Positions 17,388 through 27,667 of a DNA stretch of 64,000 nucleotides are shown in pieces. A program made the position numbers and the translations under genes. Source of the stretch: Paenibacillus bovis (GTDB taxonomy: Bacteria; Bacillota; Bacilli; Bacillales; Bacillaceae_C); the NCBI GenBank assembly GCA_007679095.1, contig VEFU01000008.1, positions 1 to 64,000 of the forward strand. The letters run 5' to 3'. How positions within the stretch are numbered: the first letter of the stretch is position 1; each line of letters begins with the position of its first letter. The notes beneath the pieces were generated by a model. That model did not search any database. It was not told the DNA's origin and worked only from the letters and a program-made list of their open reading frames with translations.

Positions 17388-17603
17388 GTGAAAGGGATTT
17401 TCATACGTGCACTAGGTACAAACCAAAAGCTCGAATTAATTTATATAAATAAAGATAATCAAATTACACATCGTATCATTAAAGTACTTGCAGTAACTGA
17501 GACATCCATAAAAGCATACTGTTATCATAAACGACAATTTAGGATATTTAAAATAGCCAATATCTTATCGGTTACTTCTTTAAGACGAAGTAGAGGGGCA
17601 TAA
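17388..17603 (+). CDS. Small WYL-like domain protein, probably SOS-regulated
   Basis: The 71-residue product reads LELIYINKDNQITHRIIKVLAV ... RQFRIFKIANILSVTSL, which resembles the C-terminal beta-rich part of WYL domains (KxDNIxSV-type ending) without a helix-turn-helix. The start is GTG with GGGGTGG upstream. The promoter has two LexA boxes, so expression on DNA damage is expected. Small stand-alone WYL-like proteins occur in Bacillaceae; function is unknown. A ligand- or nucleic-acid-binding role would be an inference from the WYL family. Confidence 0.7.
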   Translation: MKGIFIRALGTNQKLELIYINKDNQITHRIIKVLAVTETSIKAYCYHKRQFRIFKIANILSVTSLRRSRGA

Positions 17604-17620
17604 TATTAATTTTTATAAGT

Positions 17621-17662
17621 GAAAAAGCCACAGTTCTAGTATAAACTAGAGCTTTTTTTGTT
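17621..17662 (+). terminator. Terminator after the WYL-like gene
   Basis: AAAAAGC ... CTAGT pairs with ACTAG ... GCTTTTTTT in a two-part stem, ending in a long T-run. Confidence 0.65.
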
Positions 17663-17727
17663 TTTTCTTGTTTTATTTTCTTGTATTTGCTACACTATTT
17701 TCAATATTTATGATGGGCGGTTCTACC

Positions 17728-18738
17728 ATGAAAAGAAAGCAGCACAATCAACATGATAGTAAAGTAATTCCTTTTCCCAATTTGAAAGAACGCTATTTTG
17801 AAAAAGGAATTGCAAGTATGGAAGCCCAGGATTTTGAAGATGCCGTAGAGTTCTTACACCAAGCTTATGAATTAGATAAGGAAGATTCGCGAATTGCTGT
17901 TACATATCTTGTTGCACAATATCAAAATAGAAGCTATACATCAGCTAAACTATTAGCAGAACAACTTTTGCAACAAGGAATTGGTGATTATTATGAAGTG
18001 CTTGAAATATACTTGACTGTCTTAATTCAACTGAAAGACCACGAAACAGTTGTAAAAACGATCGAAGCACTCATGGATGAAAAGGTTGTTCCTCCAGATA
18101 AGGAAGATCAATTATTAACATTACTTCAATTGAGCAAAAAAGTAAGTGATAACTCTAATATAGAAGTAAATCAGCCAATATCGTTAGATTTGGACTTTTC
18201 AAATATAGATAAACTACCTGAATTAGCAATTCAACTTGGCAGTCTTGCGGACAAAAATATACATCCTTATTTACCAACATTGTTACAAGTGCTGAATAAT
18301 CAAAGCGTGCATCCTTTTTTAAAAACAATTGTTTTCAATGTCCTAAGGGAACATAAAATTGATCAACATGTACAAGTGAATAAGCTTGATATGGAAGATG
18401 TGTTTAACCCTACGCAAGTACCTGACTTACATGAAACTCCATTATTTAAAGAAGTAAATAAGGAGTTAACGGTACAATTAGAAAATGAAAATCCAGTATT
18501 ATTACTACAATTACAGGAAATGATGCAACGACATGCATTTATTCTGTACCCATTTGAATATTCACATCCAAATACAACCTTATGGGTTGTTGCGTATAAA
18601 GGTATGGGTTTAGAATTATATGGTGAGGAATGGAGTTTAGAAGAGCTTGCACAACAAAATGGATTAAATGTGGAGAAATTAACAGAAGCATACACTAACT
18701 TATTAGAATTAGAAAAAATTTCTTCTCCAATAGTTTAA
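17728..18738 (+). CDS. ysoA: TPR-repeat protein (YsoA-like)
   Basis: The 336-residue protein has tetratricopeptide helices early on (FEKGIASMEAQDFEDAVEFLHQAYELDKED, residues about 25-55) and a helical C-terminal half. In B. subtilis the TPR protein YsoA lies just before tig, as here. ATG 17728 is chosen, with GGGCGG 8 nt before it; ATGs at 17710 and 17713 lack a ribosome binding site. TPR domains mediate protein contacts; the partner is unknown. Confidence 0.8.
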   Translation: MKRKQHNQHDSKVIPFPNLKERYFEKGIASMEAQDFEDAVEFLHQAYELDKEDSRIAVTYLVAQYQNRSYTSAKLLAEQLLQQGIGDYYEVLEIYLTVLIQLKDHETVVKTIEALMDEKVVPPDKEDQLLTLLQLSKKVSDNSNIEVNQPISLDLDFSNIDKLPELAIQLGSLADKNIHPYLPTLLQVLNNQSVHPFLKTIVFNVLREHKIDQHVQVNKLDMEDVFNPTQVPDLHETPLFKEVNKELTVQLENENPVLLLQLQEMMQRHAFILYPFEYSHPNTTLWVVAYKGMGLELYGEEWSLEELAQQNGLNVEKLTEAYTNLLELEKISSPIV

Positions 18739-18747
18739 GTCGAATTG

Positions 18748-18775
18748 TTGAAAGCTTTATAAGCTATGTTATAAT
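18748..18775 (+). promoter_or_regulatory. Sigma-A promoter of tig
   Basis: TTGAAA (18748-18753) and TATAAT (18770-18775) are 16 nt apart, leaving a leader of about 100 nt with a small hairpin (AGCAGGT/ATCTGCT) before the tig ribosome binding site. Confidence 0.65.
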
Positions 18776-18885
18776 GTAATGGTTATGCCGGGATTAAGTT
18801 CCATTTGGACATTACATAAGCAGGTTTTATATCTGCTAGGTCGTATATGAAAGTAATGCATTATATATTTGTTGGAGGTATTTAT

Positions 18886-20175
18886 ATGTCAGCTAAATGG
18901 GAAAAATTAGAGGGGAACAAAGGAGTTTTAACTGTTGAGGTCGAAGTGGAGAAGGTAAATCAAGGCCTTGATGAAGCATTCAAGAAAGTTTCTAAACAAG
19001 TAAATATTCCTGGGTTCCGTAAAGGGAAAATTCCACGTTCTATGTTTGAAAAGCGTTTCGGAGTGGAAAGTTTGTATCAAGATGCTTTAGATTTTATTCT
19101 TCCAGAAGCATATATGGCAGCAATTGAAGAAACAGGAATCGAACCAATTGATCGTCCTGAAATTGATGTCGAGCAAATGGAAAAAGGTAAAGAACTAATC
19201 TTCAAAGCAACAGTTGAAGTTAAGCCTGAAGTTAAACTTGGAGATTATAAAGGTCTAGAAGTGGAAAAGATGGATACGGAAGTAACAGATGAAGATGTTG
19301 CGGAAGAATTGAAATCAATGCAAGAGCGCCAAGCTGAATTAGTTGTTAAAGAAGAAGGCGAAGTTGTTGAGGGCGATACTGTAGTAATTGATTTTGAAGG
19401 TTTTGTTGATGGAGAAGCATTTGAAGGTGGACAAGCAGATAATTATTCTCTTGAAATTGGATCAGGTTCCTTTATTCCTGGTTTCGAAGAGCAGTTAATT
19501 GGTTTAAAATCTGGAGAAGAAAAAGACGTAGAGGTAACTTTCCCAGAAGAATACCATGCTGCTGAATTAGCTGGTAAGCCTGCTGTATTTAAAGTGAAAC
19601 TTCATGAAATTAAAACAAAAGAACTTCCTGAGCTTGATGATGAATTTGCAAAAGATGTAGATGAAAGTGCTGAAACTTTAGAGGAGTTAAAAGCTAAAAT
19701 TAGAACTCGTCTAGAGACAAGCAAAAAAGAGGAAGCTGAAACGAAGTTACGTGATCAACTTGTAGATATGGCTACTGCAAATGCTGAATTTGAAGTACCA
19801 GAAATCTTAATTAACAATGAAGTTGATCGTATGATGCAAGAGTTTGAACAACGTCTACAAATGCAAGGCATGAATTTGGAGCTTTATTTCCAATTCTCAG
19901 GTCAAGATCAAGAAGCATTACGTAGCCAAATGACTTCTGATGCTGAAAAACGTGTGAGCATGAACTTAACACTTGAAGCTATTGCAAAAGCTGAAAACTT
20001 AGAAGCTGATGAAGAAACTGTCAACAAAGAACTAGACAGAATGGCTGAAATGTACAATATGCAAGTGGAAGATATTAAGAGAGCACTAGGTGATAATCTA
20101 GATAGCTTAAAAGCTGACTTAAAAGTTCAAAAAGCAGTTGAATTTCTTGTTGAAAACAGCAAGATTGGTGCATAA
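18886..20175 (+). CDS. tig: Trigger factor
   Basis: The ribosome-bound chaperone and peptidyl-prolyl isomerase has 429 residues, the usual length. The ribosome-binding signature [17 protein letters not shown] is at about 43-59, the FKBP-type domain at about 150-240 ([20 protein letters not shown]), and the C-terminal chaperone arms follow. ATG 18886 has GGAGGT 6 nt upstream. tig is followed by clpX, as in most Bacillaceae. Confidence 0.97.
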   Translation: MSAKWEKLEGNKGVLTVEVEVEKVNQGLDEAFKKVSKQVNIPGFRKGKIPRSMFEKRFGVESLYQDALDFILPEAYMAAIEETGIEPIDRPEIDVEQMEKGKELIFKATVEVKPEVKLGDYKGLEVEKMDTEVTDEDVAEELKSMQERQAELVVKEEGEVVEGDTVVIDFEGFVDGEAFEGGQADNYSLEIGSGSFIPGFEEQLIGLKSGEEKDVEVTFPEEYHAAELAGKPAVFKVKLHEIKTKELPELDDEFAKDVDESAETLEELKAKIRTRLETSKKEEAETKLRDQLVDMATANAEFEVPEILINNEVDRMMQEFEQRLQMQGMNLELYFQFSGQDQEALRSQMTSDAEKRVSMNLTLEAIAKAENLEADEETVNKELDRMAEMYNMQVEDIKRALGDNLDSLKADLKVQKAVEFLVENSKIGA

Positions 20176-20213
20176 TAATATAGAACATACACATAAGATA
20201 TAAGACTAACTTA

Positions 20214-20246
20214 AAACAAGGCACGTTTTACTCGTGCCTTGTTTTA
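20214..20246 (+). terminator. Terminator after tig
   Basis: AAAACAAGGCACG at 20214-20226 pairs with CGTGCCTTGTTTT at 20232-20244 around a short loop. Confidence 0.9.
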
Positions 20247-20431
20247 CCAAATCAATACATATTTTAATTCGAATTAACCAGCAATTTGGGTCAAGATGTA
20301 GTAATGGAGTTTGTTTTAATAAATATGATACAATTCAATACATAACTATCTGCTTCATAGAAGTGGGAAATTACTATATTTCCGATTAAATATGACGCAA
20401 TGGTTGTAGCTTTCTAAAGGGGTGAGTTGGA

Positions 20432-21688
20432 ATGTTCAAATTTAATGATGAGAAGGGGCAATTAAAATGTTCCTTTTGCGGAAAAACACAAGAACAGGTC
20501 CGCAAATTAGTTGCTGGCCCGGGTGTATATATATGTGATGAATGTATAGAACTATGTACAGAAATAGTGGAAGAGGAACTAGGATCAGAAGAAGAAATTG
20601 AATTTAAAGATGTTCCAAAACCACTTGAAATTCGTGACATCCTGGATGAATACGTAATTGGTCAAGACCAAGCGAAGAAGGCACTAGCTGTTGCTGTTTA
20701 TAATCACTATAAACGTATTAATTCTAATAGTAAGATCGATGATGTCGAACTTGCTAAAAGCAATATTTGTTTAATTGGTCCTACAGGTAGTGGTAAAACA
20801 TTACTTGCGCAAACATTAGCGCGTATTCTGAATGTGCCATTTGCAATTGCAGATGCAACTTCTTTAACTGAAGCTGGATATGTTGGAGAAGACGTTGAAA
20901 ATATCTTATTGAAATTAATTCAATCTGCTGATTACGATGTTGAGAAGGCAGAAAGAGGAATTATCTATATCGATGAGATTGATAAAGTTGCAAGAAAATC
21001 AGAAAATCCTTCTATCACAAGAGATGTTTCTGGTGAAGGTGTACAACAAGCGCTATTGAAAATTCTAGAAGGAACAGTAGCAAGTGTACCTCCACAAGGC
21101 GGTAGAAAGCATCCACATCAAGAATTTATTCAAATTGATACAACAAACATTTTGTTTATTTGTGGTGGAGCATTTGATGGTGTGGAACAAATTATTAAAC
21201 GTCGCCTCGGCCAAAAAGTAATTGGCTTCGGTTCGAATACACAAGTTGATGAAGCAGACGCAAAAGGTTTATTAACGAAAATCCTTCCAGAGGATCTACT
21301 TCGTTTTGGATTAATCCCGGAATTTATTGGTCGTTTGCCAGTAATTGCAAGTCTCGAACAACTTGATGAAGATGCATTAATTGAAATCTTAACAACGCCG
21401 AAAAATGCGCTTGTAAAACAATATCAAAAAATGTTAGAGCTAGATAATGTTGAGTTAGAATTTGAACAAGAAGCTCTACAAGAGATTTCGAAAAAAGCAA
21501 TTGAAAGAAAAACAGGTGCACGTGGTCTTCGTTCCATCATTGAAGCACTAATGTTGGATGTAATGTTTGACCTACCATCTCGTGATGATATAGCAAAATG
21601 TATCATTACAAAAGATTGCGTCCTCGATAACAAGCCACCGAAACTTGTATTGAAAGACGGAACAGTTATTCAAAAAACATCCGCTTAA
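20432..21688 (+). CDS. clpX: ClpX, ATPase subunit of the ClpXP protease
   Basis: ClpX unfolds substrates and feeds them to ClpP. The 418-residue protein has the N-terminal zinc finger Cys13/Cys16/Cys35/Cys38, Walker A GPTGSGKT (about 115-122), Walker B IYIDEIDK, and sensor regions near the C terminus. AAAGGGGTGAG precedes the ATG. It has its own terminator; clpP is elsewhere, as usual for Bacilli. Confidence 0.97.
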   Translation: MFKFNDEKGQLKCSFCGKTQEQVRKLVAGPGVYICDECIELCTEIVEEELGSEEEIEFKDVPKPLEIRDILDEYVIGQDQAKKALAVAVYNHYKRINSNSKIDDVELAKSNICLIGPTGSGKTLLAQTLARILNVPFAIADATSLTEAGYVGEDVENILLKLIQSADYDVEKAERGIIYIDEIDKVARKSENPSITRDVSGEGVQQALLKILEGTVASVPPQGGRKHPHQEFIQIDTTNILFICGGAFDGVEQIIKRRLGQKVIGFGSNTQVDEADAKGLLTKILPEDLLRFGLIPEFIGRLPVIASLEQLDEDALIEILTTPKNALVKQYQKMLELDNVELEFEQEALQEISKKAIERKTGARGLRSIIEALMLDVMFDLPSRDDIAKCIITKDCVLDNKPPKLVLKDGTVIQKTSA

Positions 21689-21705
21689 AATAATATGGAT
21701 GAAAT

Positions 21706-21760
21706 TAAAAAGCCAAACTACTGCTTGAATTATTCAAGGTAGGTAGTTTGGCTTTTTTTA
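21706..21760 (+). terminator. Terminator after clpX
   Basis: AAAAAGCCAAACTAC at 21707-21721 pairs with GTAGTTTGGCTTTTTTT at 21743-21759, with an inner CTTGAA/TTCAAG hairpin. Confidence 0.9.
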
Positions 21761-21780
21761 TATCTCTGTTAAATTCTGTT

Positions 21781-21916
21781 GTTGATTTTCGCTCCTGTAC
21801 ACTCGCTTTCCGCGGGCACGGCCTCAGCTAACTTGGCAAAGAAAACCGCTTTGCCAAGTGGATCTTCGGCTCGTGCTGTTCCCGCAGGAGTCTCGTGTAC
21901 ATCCGCTACAATCAAC
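21781..21916. repeat. Large imperfect palindromic repeat (copy C, divergent) before lonB
   Basis: GTTGATT at 21781 pairs with AATCAAC at 21910-21916; GTACACTCG pairs with CGTGTAC; CGCGGGCACG pairs with CGTGCTGTTCCCG. In the middle ACTTGGCAAAG (21831-21841) and CTTTGCCAAGT (21849-21859) form a perfect 11-bp stem. It contains the CGCTTTCCGCGGG string shared with copy B but lacks the GATAGTTCGG hairpin. It looks like a non-coding dispersed element. Confidence 0.65.
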
Positions 21917-21987
21917 TAAGTTGTTAACAACAATGAACTTTAAGAGAGCCTTTTATATAGAAATATGTAATGTAGATGAAAAATACT

Positions 21988-22017
21988 GTTTATTCCCAAT
22001 CCTAGCCGGAGATACTA
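21988..22017 (+). promoter_or_regulatory. Sigma-F (forespore) promoter of lonB
   Basis: GTTTA at 21988-21992, 15 nt, then GGAGATACTA at 22008-22017 agrees fully with the sigma-F consensus GYWTA-N15-GGNRANANTW. LonB is a forespore sigma-F gene in B. subtilis. Confidence 0.75.
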
Positions 22018-22052
22018 GCACATATGTGATATTGTGTCTAGGAGGGAAATAG

Positions 22053-23714
22053 ATGGATTGGACAATGATAATTTTAATGATTCAACTATTCTTCGGAATC
22101 ATTATTGGTTTGTACTTTTTTAATCTACTTAAAAATCAACGTGCGCAAAAAGTTACGATTGATAAAGAATCAAAGAAAGAAATGGAACATTTACGGAAAA
22201 TGCGTGGAATAAAACTTACTGAGCCATTATCTGAAAGAGTTAGACCAGCTACTTTTGCAGATATAGTGGGACAGAGCGATGGAATTAAAGCATTAAAGGC
22301 AGCGTTATGTGGACCAAATCCACAGCATGTCATTATATACGGTCCACCTGGAGTCGGAAAAACAGCTGCTGCGCGCTTAGTGTTAGAAGAAGCGAAAAGA
22401 AATCAACGATCTCCATTTCGTCCGGATTCTGTATTCGTTGAATTAGATGCAACTACTGCCAGGTTCGATGAAAGAGGAATTGCTGACCCTCTAATTGGTT
22501 CTGTCCATGATCCTATTTACCAAGGTGCTGGCGCGATGGGGCAAGCGGGAATACCACAACCAAAACAAGGAGCTGTTTCAAACGCTCATGGTGGTGTTCT
22601 ATTTATAGATGAAATTGGGGAATTACATCCGATTCAAATGAATAAATTATTAAAGGTTTTAGAAGATCGTAAAGTGTTTCTAGAAAGTGCTTATTACAGT
22701 GAAGAAAATATGCAAATTCCAGCTCATATCCATGATATTTTTAAACGCGGATTACCTGCAGATTTCCGATTGATCGGTGCTACGACAAGAACACCTGATG
22801 AGATTCCTCCAGCAATCCGTTCTCGTTGTATGGAGATTTTCTTTAATGAGTTAGAACAACCAGAAATTGAAATGGTAATAAAAAATGCAGCAGAAAAAAT
22901 AAAATTGAAAATAAGTGAACGTGGTATGAAGCTTTTTTCCTCATATGCTCGGAATGGCCGTGAAGCAGTTAATATGATGCAAACAGCTGCTGGTCTCGCC
23001 ATTACAGAGGATAGGGATTATATAAAGGATGAAGATGTGGAATGGGTTATACGCTCTAGTCAATTAAGTCCTCGCTATGAGAAATCTATTTCTGAGAAAC
23101 CAAAAGTAGGAATAGTGAATGGATTGGCTGTCACAGGGCCTAATAGTGGAATGCTACTTGAAATAGAAGTAATTGTAATTCCTGCGGATAAAGGAACGAT
23201 TAATATTACAGGGATAGTAGAAGAAGAAAGTATTAACGGACAAGGTAAATCCATAAGAAGGAAAAGTATGGCCAAGGGATCTGTGGAGAATGTTATTACT
23301 GTATTGAGGACAATGGGTGTCCCTGCAGATCAATATGATATCCATATTAATTTTCCAGGGGGTATACCGACAGATGGACCATCAGCTGGGGTAGCAATGA
23401 CAGTAGCTATCTACTCAGCAATTTATAAGATTCCTGTAAAAAACACTGTAGCAATGACTGGTGAGATAGGAATCCATGGTGACGTAAAACCAGTTGGTGG
23501 TGTATATGCAAAGGTAAAAGCTGCGAAACAAGCGGGAGCAAATACTGTATTTATCCCTAATGAAAATAATCAAGCAAGTTTACAAGAAATTGAGGGTATA
23601 GAAATAATACCTGTAACGCGTATTGAGAGTGTGTTGGAAGAAGCGTTACTCAAAAATAATAATCAGGATATGATATCTCCAGGGTTAATGCAGAAAACGA
23701 AGAAAAGTGTTTGA
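22053..23714 (+). CDS. lonB: LonB, forespore ATP-dependent protease
   Basis: The 553-residue protease has an N-terminal membrane segment (about 5-26), an AAA+ domain with Walker A GPPGVGKT (97-104) and Walker B GVLFIDEIGEL, and a Lon-type proteolytic domain with the Ser444-Lys487 dyad (DGPSAGVA; GGVYAK). In B. subtilis LonB localises to the forespore membrane and helps control sigma-G. AGGAGGG lies 6 nt before the ATG. A consensus sigma-F promoter is 36 bp upstream. Confidence 0.95.
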   Translation: MDWTMIILMIQLFFGIIIGLYFFNLLKNQRAQKVTIDKESKKEMEHLRKMRGIKLTEPLSERVRPATFADIVGQSDGIKALKAALCGPNPQHVIIYGPPGVGKTAAARLVLEEAKRNQRSPFRPDSVFVELDATTARFDERGIADPLIGSVHDPIYQGAGAMGQAGIPQPKQGAVSNAHGGVLFIDEIGELHPIQMNKLLKVLEDRKVFLESAYYSEENMQIPAHIHDIFKRGLPADFRLIGATTRTPDEIPPAIRSRCMEIFFNELEQPEIEMVIKNAAEKIKLKISERGMKLFSSYARNGREAVNMMQTAAGLAITEDRDYIKDEDVEWVIRSSQLSPRYEKSISEKPKVGIVNGLAVTGPNSGMLLEIEVIVIPADKGTINITGIVEEESINGQGKSIRRKSMAKGSVENVITVLRTMGVPADQYDIHINFPGGIPTDGPSAGVAMTVAIYSAIYKIPVKNTVAMTGEIGIHGDVKPVGGVYAKVKAAKQAGANTVFIPNENNQASLQEIEGIEIIPVTRIESVLEEALLKNNNQDMISPGLMQKTKKSV

Positions 23715-23806
23715 GTTTTTGAGAGCCCATTTCTCGACAGGAGATACTGAATAAGCTAGAATTGAAAAAGATTCCCTAAAGCTTTTTAGTAATGGATGTA
23801 TCCGAT

Positions 23807-23848
23807 AGCGCAAGCAGTAACTGATAAAAAAGTCGCTTGCGCTTTTAT
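23807..23848 (+). terminator. Hairpin between lonB and lonA
   Basis: AGCGCAAGC at 23807-23815 pairs perfectly with GCTTGCGCT at 23835-23843, then TTTATAT. The lonA ribosome binding site starts only 8 nt later, so the element is either the lonB terminator or a leader attenuator for lonA. Confidence 0.7.
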
Positions 23849-23863
23849 ATGGAGGTGTTAGGT

Positions 23864-26191
23864 TTGGAAATTCGCACAGAGGTGCCTCTGTTGCCACTTA
23901 GAGGAATGCTTGTATTCCCAACAATGGTTTTACATTTAGATGTAGGGCGTGATCAATCTGTCCAAGCGTTAGAACAAGCTATGCTTAATGATAGTATTGT
24001 GTTCTTATCAACGCAAAAGGATATTGCCGTTGATGAACCTGGATTAGATGATATATATGAAATGGGCACATTGACAAAAGTAAAGCAAATGCTGAAGTTA
24101 CCGAATGGAACTATTCGTGTATTAGTAGAGGGATTGACAAGGGCAAAAATGACTTCTCTTACTAATCAAGGTTCATATCAATCCGTTGATTTAGAGTTGT
24201 ATGAAGATGAAAGAGAGCAAGATGTAGAAGTTCAAGCGTTAATGCGTACAATGCTAGAATATTTCGAACAATACATTAAAGTATCCAAGAAAATTTCTGC
24301 AGAAACGTTAGCAACCGTTGCTGATATTGAAGAAGCTGGCAGAATGGCTGATATTATTACGTCCCACTTACCATTGAAAATACATGATAAGCAAAAGATT
24401 TTGGAAATGGTAGATGTAAAAGTTCGTTTAAGTAGCGTAATAAAGATTATTCATAATGAACATGAAGTCCTAAATTTAGAAAAGAAAATCGGACAGCGTG
24501 TAAAACAATCTATGGAAAGAACGCAAAAAGAATATTACTTACGCGAACAGATGAAAGCCATCCAGAAAGAGCTCGGAGATAAAGAAGGTAAGACTGGAGA
24601 AATTGCAGACTTAACGGAAAAGATTAAAAAAGCAAATATGCCTGAACATGTGGAAAAGGCTGCTTATAAAGAATTGGACCGTTATGAAAAGGTACCTGCA
24701 ACATCAGCAGAAAGTGCAGTAATTCGAAATTACTTAGACTGGCTCGTTTCTCTTCCATGGACTGCCGCAACAGTAGATGATATCGATATACATAAAGCAG
24801 AGAAAATATTAGATCGTGATCATTATGGTCTAGACAAAGTAAAAGTGCGCGTATTAGAATATTTAGCTGTCCAAAAGTTAACGAAATCACTTCGTAGTCC
24901 GATTCTTTGTCTAGTAGGTCCACCTGGTGTAGGTAAAACAAGCCTTGCTAGGTCGATTGCGGAATCTATGGGACGTAATTTTGTTCGTATTTCATTAGGT
25001 GGAGTACGAGATGAATCCGAAATTCGAGGTCATAGGAGAACGTATGTAGGTGCAATGCCAGGTAGGATTATTCAAGGGATGAAAAAGGCAAAAACGATTA
25101 ATCCTGTTTTTTTACTAGATGAAATAGATAAAATGTCGAATGATTTTCGTGGTGATCCTTCTTCAGCAATGTTAGAAGTCTTGGATCCTGCTCAAAATAA
25201 ATCATTTAGTGATCATTTCATTGAAGAGACATATGACTTGTCAAAAGTAATGTTTCTAGCTACAGCTAATGATTTGGCTTCTATTCCTGGACCGCTTCGT
25301 GATCGTATGGAAATTATTACGATTGCTGGATATACAGAGCTAGAAAAGATTCATATTGCTAAGGATCATCTTCTTCCACGACAAATCCAGGAACATGGTT
25401 TAACAAAAAGTCAGTTACAAATGCGGTCAGAAGCGATTAAAAGTTTAGTCCGTTATTATACACGTGAAGCTGGTGTCAGGGAACTAGATCGTCAGTTAGC
25501 TGCAATATGCCGGAAAGTCGCTAAGATTATTGTTTCTGGTGAAAAGAAACGTGTCATCGTAACGGAAGCGTTATTGGAAGAAATGCTCGGTAAGAAAAAA
25601 TATAGTTACGGTCAAGCAGAAAGCGAAGATCAAATTGGAGTAGCTACAGGACTTGCATATACAACAGTTGGAGGAGATACGTTACAAATAGAAGTATCTT
25701 TGTCTCCTGGAAGTGGAAAGCTTGTCTTGACAGGTAAATTGGGAGATGTCATGAAGGAGTCAGCTCAAGCAGCCTTTAGTTATGTTCGCTCCAAGGCGGA
25801 TGAACTTCAGCTTGAAAAAGATTTTCATGAGAAAACAGATATTCATATACATGTTCCAGAAGGAGCGGTTCCAAAAGATGGACCATCTGCTGGGATTACA
25901 ATATCTACTGCATTAGTTTCTGCATTGTTGAAGAAACCAATTAAAAAAGAAGTAGGTATGACAGGCGAAATTACTTTGCGTGGAAGAGTATTACCAATCG
26001 GTGGACTTAAAGAGAAGTCTTTGAGTGCTCATCGTGCTGGACTAACTACTATTATTATTCCAAAAGATAATGAAAAGGATATAGATGATATTCCAGAAAG
26101 TGTGAGAGAAGACTTAACTTTTGTTCCAGTTTCTCATATGGACGAAGTATTGGAAACAGCTCTAGTAGGTGGATTAAATGAAAGTAAATAA
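23864..26191 (+). CDS. lonA: LonA, ATP-dependent protease La
   Basis: The 775-residue protein has the full Lon layout: N-terminal substrate domain (about 1-205), coiled linker, AAA+ domain with GPPGVGKTS (about 352-360) and LDEIDKM, and a C-terminal protease with Ser675 (DGPSAGI) and Lys718 (GGLKEK). It degrades misfolded and regulatory proteins. The start is TTG 23864, because GGAGGT is 7 nt upstream and the length then equals the family norm. It overlaps engB by 14 bp. Confidence 0.96.
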   Translation: MEIRTEVPLLPLRGMLVFPTMVLHLDVGRDQSVQALEQAMLNDSIVFLSTQKDIAVDEPGLDDIYEMGTLTKVKQMLKLPNGTIRVLVEGLTRAKMTSLTNQGSYQSVDLELYEDEREQDVEVQALMRTMLEYFEQYIKVSKKISAETLATVADIEEAGRMADIITSHLPLKIHDKQKILEMVDVKVRLSSVIKIIHNEHEVLNLEKKIGQRVKQSMERTQKEYYLREQMKAIQKELGDKEGKTGEIADLTEKIKKANMPEHVEKAAYKELDRYEKVPATSAESAVIRNYLDWLVSLPWTAATVDDIDIHKAEKILDRDHYGLDKVKVRVLEYLAVQKLTKSLRSPILCLVGPPGVGKTSLARSIAESMGRNFVRISLGGVRDESEIRGHRRTYVGAMPGRIIQGMKKAKTINPVFLLDEIDKMSNDFRGDPSSAMLEVLDPAQNKSFSDHFIEETYDLSKVMFLATANDLASIPGPLRDRMEIITIAGYTELEKIHIAKDHLLPRQIQEHGLTKSQLQMRSEAIKSLVRYYTREAGVRELDRQLAAICRKVAKIIVSGEKKRVIVTEALLEEMLGKKKYSYGQAESEDQIGVATGLAYTTVGGDTLQIEVSLSPGSGKLVLTGKLGDVMKESAQAAFSYVRSKADELQLEKDFHEKTDIHIHVPEGAVPKDGPSAGITISTALVSALLKKPIKKEVGMTGEITLRGRVLPIGGLKEKSLSAHRAGLTTIIIPKDNEKDIDDIPESVREDLTFVPVSHMDEVLETALVGGLNESK

Positions 26192-26762
26192 TGTTGAATT
26201 AGTAATAAGTGCCGTAAAACCGGAACAATATCCTGAGGAAGGTCTTCCGGAATTTGCACTCGCTGGAAGATCGAATGTAGGTAAGTCATCATTTATTAAT
26301 AAAATGATAAATCGAAAAAGCATGGCTAGAACATCTTCCAAACCTGGGAAAACACAAACGTTAAATTTTTATAAGATTGAAGAAGCACTATACTTTGTAG
26401 ATGTACCTGGATATGGATTTGCCAGAGTATCAAAACGTGAGCGCGAAGCATGGGGTCAAATGATTGAGACTTATATTACATCACGTGAACAACTGAATGG
26501 TGTTCTTCTCATTATCGATTTGAGGCACCCACCTACAAAAGATGATGTGATGATGTATGATTTCTTAAAACATTATGAAATTCCTTGTTTAGTTATTGCT
26601 ACAAAAGCAGATAAAATTCCACGAGGTAAGTGGGATAAACATAAAAAAGTTGTTAAGGATACACTGGACCTTGTAAAAGGTGATGAAATTATCGTGTTTT
26701 CATCCGAAACAGGTGAAGGTAAAGATAAAGTTTGGGGAATCTTAAATAATTGGGGAAGATAA
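26178..26762 (+). CDS. engB: Ribosome biogenesis GTPase EngB (YsxC)
   Basis: This 194-residue GTPase is needed for 50S subunit assembly. Motifs in order: G1 GRSNVGKSS (about 31-39), G3 DVPGYG, G4 TKADK, and SSETGEG as G5. It overlaps the end of lonA, so translation is probably coupled. The lonA-engB pair is conserved in Bacilli. Confidence 0.96.
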   Translation: MKVNNVELVISAVKPEQYPEEGLPEFALAGRSNVGKSSFINKMINRKSMARTSSKPGKTQTLNFYKIEEALYFVDVPGYGFARVSKREREAWGQMIETYITSREQLNGVLLIIDLRHPPTKDDVMMYDFLKHYEIPCLVIATKADKIPRGKWDKHKKVVKDTLDLVKGDEIIVFSSETGEGKDKVWGILNNWGR

Positions 26763-26950
26763 AGTGAGGATGGCGTAAAACCATTTGAACTGGAATGTAA
26801 TTCGGGCAAAGTTAGATTAATAAAACCGCTACAGAAATACATTAAGCTGATAACTTTAAACTAATATAGGGGATAGTTCCATCCTGAAAGAACTATATCG
26901 CAGAAAGAATAAAACCGAACTATCTAGAGTTAACGATAGTTCGGTTTTAA
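26763..26950. repeat. Dispersed repeat module, copy D
   Basis: AAAACCGCTACAGAAATACA at 26822-26841 is a decayed copy of the 5' core, and the module ends in the perfect hairpin at 26911-26948. The part between holds an imperfect inverted repeat (GATAGTTCC/GAACTATAT). Confidence 0.5.
26911..26950. terminator. Bidirectional terminator between engB and the convergent membrane gene
   Basis: AAAACCGAACTATC at 26911-26924 pairs perfectly (14 bp) with GATAGTTCGGTTTT at 26935-26948. It has T-runs on both strands and sits between convergent genes. It is the cleanest copy of the hairpin found in the repeat modules. Confidence 0.85.
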
Positions 26951-26977
26951 TTTTGTCTTTTTTCCTTTATCTAAATA

Positions 26978-27463
26978 TTATTTCTTTTTACTATAGATTA
27001 AATAAATTCCGATGCCAATAAAAATAAGTGGCATGATGTTATGTAAGAAACTTAAGTTATATCCAAAATTATTTGCCCATGTGACAATTTTATCAAAGAA
27101 TAATAGTAAGATTGCAGCGGTAAGGAAGAGAATCCCCGAAAATAATCCAGAACCTGTTTTGACATACCTTAATAATAACCCAAGAGCTATCAGAAGAAGA
27201 AAGATACCGGAGTGTTCAGGCCAAACAGGTAGATTATTGGTAATATGAAAGTGAATACCGATTCCTGTTAAAATAACACCAGGTAGTATCGAATCATAAT
27301 CCTTTCCAACATAACCATTTACTAGAAATCCGAGACCAATGATGATAAGTAATGTTGGCCACGTGTAAAAGCCCTGAAATAGGGAAATATGATAGTGCTG
27401 GAGTAAAAAGTAAATTCCAAAGGATAAAAAGATACACCCGGTTAAGTATGATTTTTTCTTCAT
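26978..27463 (-). CDS. Small multi-pass membrane protein (LiaF/DUF5668-like transmembrane region)
   Basis: The 161-residue protein has about five to six hydrophobic segments separated by short loops (IFLSFGIYFLLQHY, PTLLIIIGLGFLVNGY, LLIALGLLLRYV, MPLIFIGIGIYLIY), like the LiaI/LiaF-type membrane domain. AGGAGA precedes the start on the minus strand. B. subtilis has an uncharacterised membrane gene, ysxD, at this place between engB and hemA; I infer the same locus but have not confirmed homology. Function unknown. Confidence 0.75.
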   Translation of the reverse strand: MKKKSYLTGCIFLSFGIYFLLQHYHISLFQGFYTWPTLLIIIGLGFLVNGYVGKDYDSILPGVILTGIGIHFHITNNLPVWPEHSGIFLLLIALGLLLRYVKTGSGLFSGILFLTAAILLLFFDKIVTWANNFGYNLSFLHNIMPLIFIGIGIYLIYSKKK

Positions 27464-27598
27464 TATTTCTCCTCATTTCGCTCCACTTGTATTTCTATTC
27501 TTAATTTGTTATGTTACAGTAGGTTGATTTAATAGAAATTATTCCTTTTAAATATATCATATTCGTGCTTTAGGATTCATTATCTGTTCACATCTTTT

Positions 27599-27613
27599 TT
27601 AGAATTATTATAA
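27599..27613. promoter_or_regulatory. PerR box upstream of hemA
   Basis: TTAGAATTATTATAA matches the PerR consensus TTATAATNATTATAA at all but position 4. It lies at the -35 region of the -10 TATAAT at 27624-27629. The hemA operon is PerR-repressed in B. subtilis, which supports the call. Confidence 0.7.
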
Positions 27614-27667
27614 CTTGGCATGATATAATATACCTACGAGCATTAATACTGGAGGTGCCATTTTTAC

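Noticed and set aside
21858-22052. 64-codon open frame directly before lonB
   Set aside because: It runs from the palindromic element through the sigma-F promoter, and has no ribosome binding site.
27012-27248. 78-codon plus-strand frame in the convergent membrane gene
   Set aside because: The minus-strand gene has an AGGAGA site and regular hydrophobic segments; the plus frame has neither.
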